Origin: Guyanagaster necrorhizus
Taxonomy: Eukaryota > Basidiomycota > Agaricomycetes > Agaricales > Physalacriaceae
Assembly (NCBI RefSeq): GCF_019112545.1
Contig: NW_025064888.1
Coordinates: 703,383-767,382 of the forward strand
Length of the DNA: 64,000 nt
Direction of reading: 5' to 3'
A program made the translations under genes and the position numbers. The notes beneath the pieces were generated by a model that worked only from the letters and a program-made list of their open reading frames with translations, did no database searches and was not told where the DNA came from. This document shows positions 11,788 to 22,768 of this stretch, piece after piece (the stretch's first letter is position 1; each line of letters starts with the position of its first letter).

Positions 11788-14106
11788 TCAGGCCCACGGA
11801 TTATCATCGTCCAAATGGTCTATCAACAATCGTGTATGAGGCGGGGGAGTTTCAGCCCTAGCGATTACACCTTCTGCTTCAACCACAGGCGAAAACGTCT
11901 CTTCCTGCAACGAAACCTCCCGGGCCCGGTCTCCTTCGTCCCCAACCTCACGAAGTACCACCTCCCCGGCACGTATACGATTATCCGGTTCCTGCGAATC
12001 ACCATCCCGCTCTTCCACCGCCAGCTCTCCCTCGGTCCATCCCCCCTCACCATCATGCTTGACAACCCCCCGCCTGTAGACCCTGCGGAGAGGCGAGCGA
12101 ATCGCAGGTTCACCCTTCCGACGCTCCCGCATCGCCTCCTTGTCTTCCACAATCAAATCAACAGCATCTGACGGTAATGGAGACGATTCACGGGTCTGTG
12201 GTGGACTCTTGGCCAATAACGATGATAGCCGCGACCGCCTCCCGGGGGCACTGCTGCTCTCCGCAGACGACGGCCCAGGCGAAGAAGATGTTGACGCATC
12301 GTTTTTCTTTGACCATCTCTTCTTGACATCCATAACCTCTGGAACCACATCTTGCTCTAAGTCGATAATCTTTGCATCGCTATAGGATTCCGTCCTCTTC
12401 TGTTTGGTCGTGCCAACGGCTCCGTATCCGCGCCATGTAGGTCCGTCCCGCCGATCCATAACAACTCGTCCTTTCGCTCCTCGAATAGGCGAAAACCACG
12501 CTCCTCGTTCGTCTCTTAACACCCGCTCCTCCAAATCCCATATGGCGGCACGCGCATCCTCGGAGCTTGCGTCGATAACAGGATAATTGTAATCTCCAAA
12601 GAGATATTTCCGACTATGATCGAACAGTTCTTCATCAGCTTCGTCGAGGTCACCAAATGCCAACTCATAGTCATCCTCTGCATGTGGCTGCTGATCCCAC
12701 AGGTCGTAATCATGCTCCTCCTCCAAATCCGACGCGTCGTGGATCACGTCATTAGCGTCCCCCTGTAACAGCGGTGCGTGTATGCTCTCTCCTTCATCTG
12801 CTCCCGCCACGCGCGTAATGACACGATTAACCCCCCGTTCAAAGCGCCCCGGATGTAGGTTCTCGGGAGCAGTCTTGGGAAGCCAGTACTTACGTTTCCC
12901 GCCTTTGCTATATCTCAGTCCCGCCCGTATGCGCTTGTCTCGCCCAGCACCCTGGTGCATGAAACCTTCTGAGGGTTCAAACTCGCGATACTCCATTCCT
13001 TCACCACGCAGGGTCGCCTTTGAATCTTCGATGACGTCGAGAGAACTGAACGCGTCGCGAAAAGCGTATGATACCTTCATGCGAGCGACAAATGACTTGT
13101 CCTTGTTGATGAAATCGGTATAGGAGAACGCGAACATGTGAGCAATAGCGAAAAAAGGCATCTCCATGCATATGAGGGTGTCAGTGAGACCCAACGAAAT
13201 GCTTTCGCTGTCGGTGTAAGGACCTAACTTGGTAATGACACCAGTCGCCACCAAGATCGAGATGAGTATGGACTGCCAGAAGGAGAAGAATAGGATTCCC
13301 TTTACGCAAAGGAACTTTGGGACGGGGCGGAAAGGCTTCAGGTCATTATTGACCACTATCCAAAACATGGCGAGACAATACAAGCTCAGGCAAATGCTGA
13401 TGTTGTAGATGATACTGACGTAGAGATATCCAGAGTTGGCACGGAGGTCGCCTTCGTTGAAAGCCCCACATGCCTTGAGAATCACAGTAGCAAGGGCAAG
13501 GGCCGGCTTGACCTGTACGTACTCTGCACGCCCGCGTTTAAGTTTAGTACCAATCAAGACCACGATGACACGCACGCAGAATTCCCCGTTTGAGGAACAG
13601 AAACGTGTGAGGATCGCTGACATCCAGCTCCTGCTTGAAGAAATTGATAGGAAAGGGCGGCGCCCTTGGCGGTCGTCCGTGAAGTAGGATTAGAAGCGAA
13701 CGCTCCCCACCCAAATATGAGAGTAGTAATTGGAAAAAGCAATAGATGACAAAGGCCTGGGGACGGGTGAGCGCCGTTTTAGAGCAAAAAGCACACAGCC
13801 TACGCACCTCGTATATATCCCTCACAGCGTCAATAAATACGGCCGCCTCAAGCGAAAAGAGCGATATGAATGAAGAAACGCCATAGATTGGCACCATGAT
13901 CATGATTCGTACAACCATCCTAGTACATTGATCAGCTATCACCTTGAACAAGAACTGCCAGCAGCGCACCTCTGCAGAACAGGCCTTCTGTAATTTTTCA
14001 ACTGAAGATATATAGACATTGCTGAAACCAAAACAGCAATAACGGTAGAAACCCCTGCAACGACAAGCACCACGGTGGGTAGCCTCGAGCCTGCGCCTCC
14101 AAGCAT
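11788..14106 (-). CDS. TMEM184/DUF300 (organic solute transporter alpha-type) membrane protein
   Basis: Four exons (14106-13970, 13919-13808, 13756-13576, 13523-11788) give 721 residues. The start at 14106 is in frame with a hydrophobic first helix (VVLVVAGVSTVIAVLVSAM). About seven membrane segments follow in the first 300 residues. Family landmarks are YGVSSFISLF, LHGRPPRAPPFP, FLKRGILQYVQVKP, NISICLSLYCLAMFW and the FSFWQS stretch. Relatives include human TMEM184 and yeast YKR051W; Ostalpha proteins move organic solutes, but the fungal role is not settled. After the membrane part comes a cytosolic tail of roughly 400 residues. It is acidic around residue 400, then Ser/Pro-rich and Arg-rich, and ends DDDNPWA. 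The tail looks disordered. The three introns are about 50 nt each. Confidence 0.9.
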
Positions 14107-14473
14107 TATCGTCGCTGGTCGTAAGGTATCGTGACGGTGACTTGTGGAAAAGGTCGTAAACCGCAGTGCCTGCGATGATGCAAAGTTGCAACGAACTGTG
14201 AATATGTAAGCGATCGAAAGTAGGTCGCCACGTGCGCGTGAATGTCTCCAGTCGGGAAATAAGTTAGAAGGTTACGCGGCGCCCAGTCTTTCCCCCCCTG
14301 CAGTCTAGGATCTAAGTGTATGATAATTAGAATATACACATGCTTTGTACCCAGTAAAGTTTCGTAGATGTACATGACGTGCAATCCTAGTCTCGCAAGA
14401 CAGGCAGCCACTATAGTCGACTTCACCACAAGAAAGACTTTCAAAATGCTTGGACACTCCTACACCTCCTGGC

Positions 14474-15024
14474 TCAGTCCGTCGCTTTCCGCTTCCCCTT
14501 GTTTGATGATCCAGATGGAGGTGGCATATCTTCTTCCTCAAACATTGGCGGCTCAATGAACGTCACAGGCTGCTTAGCGCCTACCAGACCAAGTGGAAAA
14601 AACGATCGTATTGCAGGGTAAAGAGCTATACGTGACAACACCAAATGGACGCTTACCAGTCGCTTCGTCGCGGAACTGGAAGTACAGGACCTCCCAATTC
14701 GGAATACCACAGTCCTTGATCGCCATCGAGTGGTCCAGTATCTGGTATTGAGGAATCGGCCCCGCACTCTTCAAGAGTTTGCAAATCTCAAAGTCATCGA
14801 CGCCCGTAACTTTTGGTACATCATTCACATTGACATCGGAAAGCAGGGCGGAGAGTGCCTCTTCTTTGATTTCCTGCACCGTCGTTGTTGGCGTTCGCGT
14901 CAAGAAGATGGTCAGTCTGTGCGATCGCAGGAGGAGCTGGTAGACTTTTGGTGGTGGCTTTCGAGACTACGAAATCTTGTGATAAATGCACGTGAATGGA
15001 GGACAACAGGCTATAGCGCACCAT
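14474..15024 (-). CDS. small conserved-looking protein, possible beta-grasp fold
   Basis: Three exons (15024-14992, 14936-14657, 14580-14474) give 139 residues. The N-terminus reads RLTIFLTRTPTTTVQEIKEE. This pattern of two beta-strands, a loop and a helix resembles the start of a ubiquitin-like domain. A stretch with GVDDFEICKLL, YQILDHSMAI and WEVLYFQFRD follows. The acidic-then-basic C-terminus runs from FEEEDMPPP to KGKRKATD. I do not recognise the family. The gene lies head-to-head with NDUFA8, 119 bp apart, so the two may share a promoter. The start is chosen because it is the only ATG giving GT-AG introns and an open frame. Confidence 0.7.
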
Positions 15025-15143
15025 GATTACGCGGCAGTGAGGGTAAGACGCGAAAGTTTTCCTTTCAATTTGGAAACAGCGATTGGCTGACGGCGATTTC
15101 AGACTCCGCGCCTGTTATATCCGACAGTTCACCATCGACGACG

Positions 15144-15803
15144 ATGAGCTCAACGGTGCAGAGTCAATTTGTAGATGCACAGACGACTGCACCTCCAAAG
15201 GTAGAAGAAATTGGCGCTACCAGCGGACCTCTGAAAAGCGCCGCATTTTTCATCGGGGCTTATTGCAAAGAGTACAATGGTTCGTGCTTAACTCGCACCG
15301 GTCTATCTACGTGTCTGAGTACCCTTCTTCAGAGGATTTCATGCTATGCAAAGCAGAGAACAGGGACCCAGCCCATTGCTTGAAGGAGGGCAGGAGAGTG
15401 ACGAGATGTACGGCTGACTTGTGCGTGTCTTTGCTGCTGCCCTACAGGACCCGCTGTTTAATGCAATTTAGGCTCACGAAAATGCGAGAGAACTGTGCGA
15501 AGCAATTCGAGACCCACTGGAACTGCCTTGAGCGAAATAACCAGGTTCGGCCTCTGCCTTCTGGACCATTGGACCGCAATGCATAATATCGGTCTCTCCA
15601 CAGGAATACTACATGTGTCGCAAACCCGAACGAGCTCTGAATTCTTGCATGTTTGAGAAGCTGGTCCGTCCATTCCTCGTTGTGGATTACCAACATTTAA
15701 TCTCTATCTGTAGGGCTTGCTCAAGACCATTCCCGGAACGCCAGAGGGCCAGAAACCGATACACGAAGTGGAAAATCCCGTTTACACGGGCGTCCAAAAG
15801 TGA
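15144..15803 (+). CDS. NDUFA8: NADH:ubiquinone oxidoreductase (complex I) PGIV/19-kDa subunit
   Basis: Five exons (15144-15279, 15333-15420, 15472-15544, 15604-15663, 15714-15803) give 148 residues. The product is an accessory subunit of mitochondrial complex I on the intermembrane-space side. Twin CHCH motifs are visible. The first includes CKAENRDPAHCLKEG and CTADLL, and the second CAKQFETHWNCLE, followed by YYMCRKPERALNSCMFEKL. The tail with IPGTPEGQKPIHEVENP is typical of fungal NDUFA8. The cysteines are imported and oxidised by the MIA pathway in this family. All four introns are 50-59 nt with GT-AG ends. Length matches the family in fungi. Confidence 0.95.
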
Positions 15804-16157
15804 CGGCATTTATACCTACGTAGACGATGTATAACATTATATTTCAAACTTCAAACAATGGCCCACTAGGACGCCAAGCTGCCGACTCCATGACGTCCTT
15901 CTGTGGAGGTATCTGCATCAATAGATCCTTTCCTTCAACTGCATAATGAGAAGCATTCTTCGCAGCCCTTGTTTTCCAGCCACATCAGACTTGACCGTTC
16001 TGTATGCAAGTCATCTTTCAACCATTGAACAAAATCCGGGCATCGCCAATATTTACTTGATATATACAGTATGCAATACATGTAAAGTGAAGAAGTCATG
16101 ATCGGTCATTCATGCAAAACAAAAAAAGGTACATAGTATGAGAGAAAACGTCATTAC
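15804..16157. other. intergenic between convergent genes
   Basis: This 354-bp gap separates the 3' ends of NDUFA8 (+) and KHA1 (-). I see only A/T-rich stretches suited to 3' ends. Confidence 0.5.
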
Positions 16158-19135
16158 TCATGATGCAGCAATAGCAGCCTGGACAACCAGCAGACTGGCC
16201 TTGGCGCCGTCAGCTACAAGCGCAGCGCCTACATCACCTAGAGTTTTGGTAACGGACGACCCAATCGAGGCACCCTTCTCCGCCACGATCTTCGCCAGCT
16301 CGCTCTTATGCGACTCTACAGCCATCCGCCTCGACCTGCCCATCATCACGATAACGTTCACCCCACTACGCTCCGCGCGGACGAGTTCCAAAACAGCACG
16401 CAACGGTTCAGAAGCCTCTTGTTTGGAGAACGTTATCCGAGATAGCGCAGATGCAATCGCCGCTCTGTGACCAGACACCGGGGTCGAGGTATACTTGTTC
16501 CAGACCAAATTATCCGCCGTCTCGCTCGCAAGCATCGTTTCTGTGTTTTGGCATCCATACATCGTATCAGCAGCGGCCATAGTCAGATGCACTGTCCCCG
16601 TCCTACTCGTATCCTCCGTCGGCTTCTTCAAATTAGATCCTGCTGTGCTCGTGGGCGTCAAGGGATTATCCGTCTTGGTTATCCAAACCACGGCGCCCTT
16701 CACCCCAGTGTTCACACACAGCTGAACCAAAAACTGCAGAGCCAGCCTATCATCCGGTCCTCCAAAGAAGGGTAGAATGAGCTGCTGATTGGGCCCATGG
16801 TTCAGGCCACGATCAACAAACAGTGCGACGTCTGTCGGGCAACTAAGGAAAACCTTGCGTATGAGCTCCGAATATACGACAGAGCTTGTCTGGTCTTGGG
16901 TATATGATTTTTGGAAGACACCGTCAAAAGGATTACGTGCACCTCCAGTTTTGCCATCGTTGTCCGATGCGGCAATGGCACCAGGACCTCGTGACCACGG
17001 AAGGATAACTATCTGAGAGTCGGAACCAGTAACGTGGTGGGAGATAGCGGCCGGGAATTCATCGTAGGGAATAACAGAGAGAGCGGTGGACACAACTAGT
17101 TTGTTAAGACGACCGAATGTGCGGAAGATGGACAAAACGGAATCGCTCTGCAACAGAGAGTCAGACTCTGTGGATTGCATGACAGCCGATGTGCGGTTCG
17201 TGAGCTCAATGAGGCGAAGAGCGTCAATGGATATCCGAGGTACTGGACTGGGAGTCCGCTCTTCCAGAGTTGACCCTTTTTCATCAGGAGACGAGATGAA
17301 TGTGTCTGTTGACACGGAAGAAGGCTGCAAGAGCTGAGACAGCGTCATCGCAGCCGGCAGTTGTTCAATCTTGTCTAATACAACCGCAAACCTCGTCCTG
17401 ACTTCATCGTCAGAGGAAGGCTTGCGAGGCAAACCAGCTTCAATTTCTCCTTCGAGTTTGGGCACATCATTGGCCCCAGAGGCATGAACACGAACTCTCG
17501 AAGGATAAAATAGCAGGACAAGAGGTGTCGTGATGAACGTCAAGACGATCGCGTGCAGAACGAACATGGAGAAGGTGCGAGTATCCAGAACGCCAGCTTG
17601 GAGACCAACGTTGAGCACAATGAGCTCGACGAGACTACACGTAGAATGAGTAAAGAGTTATTGAATGATACGATAAGAACGCACCCTTTACAACTCATCA
17701 AAGATCCAATAGCTCCGGCTTCACGCCAGTTGAAACCTGTTGCAAAGGCTGTTGCACCACAGGCAAGGAACTTGGCCGAGAAGGAGACTAAACAAATGAG
17801 GATGGTGTAGCCCCAAGTAACGCCATTGTTGAGCAGTCCAAGATTGGTATTCAACCCGGATGAGACGAAGTACTGTCAGCATGATAAGTCAGAGCGATAC
17901 AAAATACAAATCAACACGTACAAGAGGCAAGAACAAAATGGTGACTAAGTCTTCTATCTTTTCCACCAAGGAAATTGCATACCCATTTTCGTGAGGAACG
18001 ATAAGACCTGCCAAAAACCCACCTGCGGAAAGAAACCGAAATTAGCAAACTCTTGCGGTAGTAATTGTGACATAAACTGACCGAAGATAGGATGAACTCC
18101 AATGATATCCGTGAAGAAGGCAGATATGAAGACGATAAGCAGAGTCACAGTCATCATCGACGTCGTCGGCGACCCTTGGTCCAAGCTTCCTGTTCTTCTG
18201 CTCAACCAGATGTACGCCCATTTAACCGGAAATATGAGGAATATCACGTAGCCGACACTGGTGAGTAGTACCCATAGAGCGGTGAGGCCGGATGAGGCAT
18301 TGACGAGAGCAACTGTCAAAGCCAAAAGGATCCATCCAACGACATCATTACCAACTCCGGCGGATAGTGTCACCACTCCGACTGTCGTATCCAGGAGTTT
18401 CAACTCCGTAAGTATACGGCACAAGACGGGGAAGGCGGTAATACCGACAGCAACCGCAGTGAAGAGGACAAAGTAGCCAAAATTGACGCTTGGATCAATG
18501 AATTCGCGGTACACGCCTACGCCGAGCCCAGCGCCGAGCCCAAGAGGGAACAGTAAACCGGCAACAGAAATGGAAACTGCGGCTTTTACGTTTCTCTTCA
18601 TTAAACGCGTATCAATTTCCAGTCCCACCAAGAACAGGAACAGGACCAGGCCGATATTAGCCGTGAGATTGAGCAAGGGCATGCCGGCGCCTATGATAGG
18701 AGAACTGAATGGGTCTGTTTTTAGATTCAAAGTCGAACGGACCTGGAAAGATGGCAGCGGTGAAACCTGGAATTCGTCCCATTACTGTGGGTCCAAGAAA
18801 GACACCTCCAATGACTTCGGCAATTACACGGGGTTGGCGAATACGTGAAAATATGAGCGAGAGAAACTGGATCATAGACATGATTATCACTGGTAAAATG
18901 TCAGTAAGTATAAGCGTCGACGACAAAAAGCGTACCTAATTGAATAATCCATAAACGGATGGGGTCACTCGCATTGTATTTAGATGGATTGTCGCCTGAG
19001 AAAACCCCGCCCTATGAAACCGCGGTTGAAGCAATCATTCCATTCTTATGAGCAACGAACACGAACCTGCCCAGAAGCCGCTCTGCCCACCAACGACCTG
19101 GCTACTTCGACCGTTGTACGTGAAAATTCGCCCAT
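16158..19135 (-). CDS. KHA1: K+/H+ antiporter of the CPA2 family (KHA1 type)
   Basis: Seven exons (19135-19067, 19011-18936, 18889-18743, 18690-18082, 18022-17922, 17872-17685, 17634-16158) give 888 residues. The protein exchanges monovalent cations for protons across endomembranes; in yeast Kha1 acts in the Golgi and supports pH and K+ balance. Landmarks are [67 protein letters not shown] with the conserved acidic pair region, [21 protein letters not shown] cut by an intron, and [12 protein letters not shown] at another intron. About twelve membrane helices fill the first 480 residues. The hydrophilic C-terminal half contains a USP-like stretch ([16 protein letters not shown]) as in other KHA1 proteins. 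Introns are 46-59 nt. The start at 19135 is the first ATG that keeps the frame. Confidence 0.93.
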
Positions 19136-19551
19136 GGCGCGCCAAAGATGATGATGGGGGTAAAAGGTGGAACAGGGTGAATCCTGTGTATGCTAATGTT
19201 ATTATAAGAGCCCTGACCGGCCTCCTAAAGATACCGTTTTTGGTCGCGTCATTGATTACTAAATCTAATCCCGACAGTTGCACCTGGTTACGGCTAAGTA
19301 CCGATGTAAGAATGCAGGATCCATATCAGCATTTGTAGTATGCCCGAGCTGTCAGAAAACTGACCTCTCTAAGTGGGCGCTATTGCCTTGAAAGTACCAA
19401 TGTGACCAGAAAACATCAACACATCAAGATCTTGTTATCGGTGAACCGGTGACGAAACACGTTCAAGTGATATGATACAACCTCTATTACAAACTTTACA
19501 TGGGTAACAGGCAAACGAGCAATGAATTGAAGCAGTAAAGGAGCCGATTGG
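19136..19551. other. intergenic
   Basis: About 416 bp holds the promoter of the KHA1 gene and the 3' end of BUD31, both on the minus strand. No other feature is seen. Confidence 0.5.
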
Positions 19552-20199
19552 TTAAGAATCCGAACTACAACCACGACATCCTGACACAGAATCAGTCGAA
19601 ACAAACATAGAAAACCATCAGGTTAACACACCACAATGAACACATTCAACTATAGTGCCTGATCGAACCTGTGCCTTTGGAACCCTGCATATGCAAGTTG
19701 AACCTTGGTAATTCATATCCTGATGATCTGAATCAAGAGTAGTCATTTGATCAATGAAAAAGGCACTCACCTTTGTCTGAATACACCGGATACAACATAG
19801 CTTTTCGTAGCCAGTTTTCTTCCACTTGGCAATGAGGCTGGACCCCGTGATATCAGCGATTGTTTGAATCAGAGGCTACGGCAACTCACTTTGCGTCAGC
19901 ATAACCCTCCTTCAATAACCAATCATAGAGCTCCTTGGAGATAGCTTCTCGTTTATAATAGAGTTCATAGATATATCGAGATCGAGTATGAGAGATACGC
20001 ATGATAGGCCACAGTGATTCGGCTCTCCGTTTGCCTTCATGAGTTTCGTTTTCGGCGTCCCGCATTTTCTTTGCATAGTCATCGAGAACCTATTAATGTT
20101 TGAGCAACGTCATTCGGCAAAACGACTCCCACATACCGCTTCAATTTCTTCGTAGCCCTCTGGAGGCTTCTTGGTTCGCGTAGTCCGAATCTTTGGCAT
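19552..20199 (-). CDS. BUD31: BUD31/G10 splicing factor
   Basis: Five exons (20199-20137, 20089-19890, 19837-19771, 19719-19632, 19580-19552) give 148 residues, the usual length. BUD31 is a nuclear spliceosome component of the Bact/C complexes, with zinc ions held by a cysteine-rich C-terminus. The start reads [20 protein letters not shown]. The body has [19 protein letters not shown] and [10 protein letters not shown]. The Cys-rich end has [19 protein letters not shown], and [15 protein letters not shown] after the last junction. Without the last 51-nt intron the reading would end prematurely at HCGVLT, so the final nine-residue exon is needed to complete the zinc ligands. Confidence 0.96.
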
Positions 20200-20771
20200 G
20201 GCTGTATGAAGGAGAGCAGGCGCCATTTGCAATTAAGCTTTAAAGGCAATAACGCAGGCAAACAAAATCACGTGATTCGTGTGATCACCTAACTACACCG
20301 GCGAACGTACCGATCAACGCAAACATTCGGAAGCCGTCTTTTGGCATCTGGATCGGCATTGGGCCGACACTCCTCTGAAACGGCTCTTGACAGGTTTAGG
20401 CAGGTTTTCGCTTCACTCAATTCTAAAGGCCGCTTCGGAAAAGGTCAAAATTTTAATGCATCACTCATGGTGGCGAAATACGGCGCCGGTTGTCCAGGTT
20501 AACTGCCCAAATTGGGTCGGACCCGAGTCGCCGTCCGCAAGGCAATGATTACATGATCACAACGCGTTTAGATCTGCAAACAAGGAGGCTTCCTAATGAA
20601 CCTCTGCCTGCCTTTCAGGTATTGTTGCCTGTCCTCGTCCTAGCACAACACGCGTTGTCCTGCACTTTTCTCAGTGTCCTCCTGTAGTCTTTTCACAGGA
20701 AATAGAGCCCTTTCTGTCCCTGGTCCATCATTTCTGGTTTGCCTGCAGGATCTCTCGACCGCCTTTCAGCC
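20200..20771. other. divergent promoter region
   Basis: This gap separates BUD31 (-) from the REEP-like gene (+). It contains several CGG/CCG-rich stretches and no gene I can support. No clear TATA box is evident. Confidence 0.5.
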
Positions 20772-22768
20772 ATGCCACTTTTTGTCGAGATACTTCGGCA
20801 TATATTACTATTTCAGAACACCTTTGATACTTTCAAAACTCTGAAACTGCCACGGCCCTCGCGGTCCTCACGCAGTAGCGGACTGCCGAGCGCTCGAGCC
20901 ATGCAGCAACGGAAACGGGATATGAAGGGATGCCTAGCGGTGTGGATTGTTTGGGTATGATCCTATCACCACTTGATGTGAATTCGTATTGAATCCCAAG
21001 ATAGTGCTGCTTCATGACATATGAGCGTTTACTCGAGGGAATTTTCTCGCTATTTATTCCTTTCTACGACGAAGTAAAGGCTCTTACTCTTCTGTTTCTG
21101 CTGGTTACTCGTGCAAGGGTGTGTAAGCCTTGATTTTGATCGACCATTTATATCTGATCGTGTTTGCCTCAGGGTGCTGAACCTATTTACTTGCACGTCA
21201 TACGGCCCTTTTTAAAACCGTATACAGCATCTGTCGATGCCCTGTTGGATCTAGCACGCATGTTCGGCGACATTATGTTTGCTTTGTCTGCTTTTCCGAT
21301 TCGGTACATATACGCTTGGTGGTGTCACGTACGTTCCTCAACTTTAGGTCAATATGTCGGTATTCTACAGCAGGTCCGTTCCCCAATGCGTAAAGAGGCT
21401 ACCATGAGCCCCTCATCTATGCGACGTGCTTCGTCTTCGACGTCCACCTTGCTGAATGTGGATGTATCGTATGTGACCACCTCACAAGAAGCCCCCACCG
21501 CCGGCCCATCAAGGATATTGAAGGAAAGCGTAAGCCAGAGAGTGAATGCTGGCCCCCTGGCTGACCTTTCTCCGGAGTCGTCCGTCAAACAGTCCGTCGT
21601 TTCCGCAACATCACATCAAATCTGGTATCCTCCACCTTCCTCCTATAGAGAGTCTGGAGAGGAGAACATTTCCCCGGAATCTATCTCAGATATCAATCGA
21701 CACGATGGGTTACCAAATATCATCTCTGAACACACTGTCCAGGAACTCATGCAGATGGAAGAATGGCGACAGTATCCCGCGTTTCCGTCTGCGTATCCCG
21801 CAACACCACTCCTTCCTACCAATACTCTTCCAAACATATCAGCTGTTATGTTCTCCGTAAAGGAGAATGAGGGCGACCGAACACTGCGGCAGCAGGATTT
21901 TGAGCCGTCGCTCTTGAGTTCACGAACGTCTTTGGAACCTAACCTCGTCGAACTCTTGAGCGACAGCACCGATCAAAACCAGGTTCTTGATGGCAGTAAT
22001 GTGGGTGACTCGCCCATGTCGGTTGATGTGCCGATGGCCGAGGGCGACGAAGACGAAGACGATTTTGACATAACACTTGGAACTCCATTCCTTCCTCCTA
22101 CGAACACATTCAGATTACGTCCGGGCAGGCGCCCTATACGACCGTTGATATTGGAATCTGATGGTGATGTATCATCTGGCGCCACTTCCCCCACTGCTTT
22201 GAGCACTACGGACAACGGATCTTCTCTTCACACTCCTTCTTCAGAAGCCTCATTCGCTGAATCTCTATCTCAACAAGGTCCGCTAGTAGCTGGCCGGAAG
22301 CGTACACTTCCCCGGAGTTTCTCTCCAGGGATCCAAAAGAAAACGCGCACCAGAGCGTCCCCCATATCTCGCCGCACTGTTCAAAAACGAGATATCGTCA
22401 TCCAACCTCGGAGACGCGTTGTGCCCGCTAGGCGACGCCAAACGCTCAAACCCGCCCTGAATTCCGAGTCTGAGCGCGAGCAGTCAGATGGCAATTCCGG
22501 CCCAGCCTCAGAAAGGGAAGGTAGCGGGAACGGAAGTACGACGCGACCAGAATTGAAGAGACGAAAGATTGACGTTCCCTCTGCCAAGAATACGCGCGGG
22601 AGCACTGGTCAGCGGAAAGGCAAAGGCGTGGCACCACCGCATTCCGGTACTACACGGTCGTCCTCACGATTGCGGGCTGGCGTTACGTCTAGGACCGACC
22701 TTTCAGATAGTCATTTGAACTCGGCTTCGCAAGAGACGCTGAGGGGCCGTCGTGCAGCTGCGAAATGA
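20772..22768 (+). CDS. REEP/TB2-DP1-HVA22 family ER-shaping protein with a long disordered tail
   Basis: Three exons (20772-20954, 21005-21118, 21173-22768) give 630 residues. The N-terminal 150 residues match the TB2/DP1/HVA22 fold. They include TFKTLK, the CLAVWIVWCCFMTYERLLEG hairpin, a FSLFIPFYDEVKALTLLFLL hairpin, and the hallmark GAEPIYLHVIRPFLKPY. Proteins such as Yop1 and REEP5 curve tubular ER membranes with such hairpins. The remaining 480 residues are Ser/Thr/Pro-rich, acidic near residue 300 (EGDEDEDDFD) and strongly basic toward the end (KRRK, RGRRAAAK). They look disordered and could carry a nuclear-localisation-like signal. Yop1 is about 180 residues, so this is a much-extended form. 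Introns of 50 and 54 nt have GT-AG ends. Confidence 0.87.

Noticed and set aside
14891..14936. Internal start for the small protein gene at a TTG near 14903
   Set aside because: TTG is not a usual nuclear start; an upstream ATG at 15024 with a GT-AG intron gives a continuous frame.
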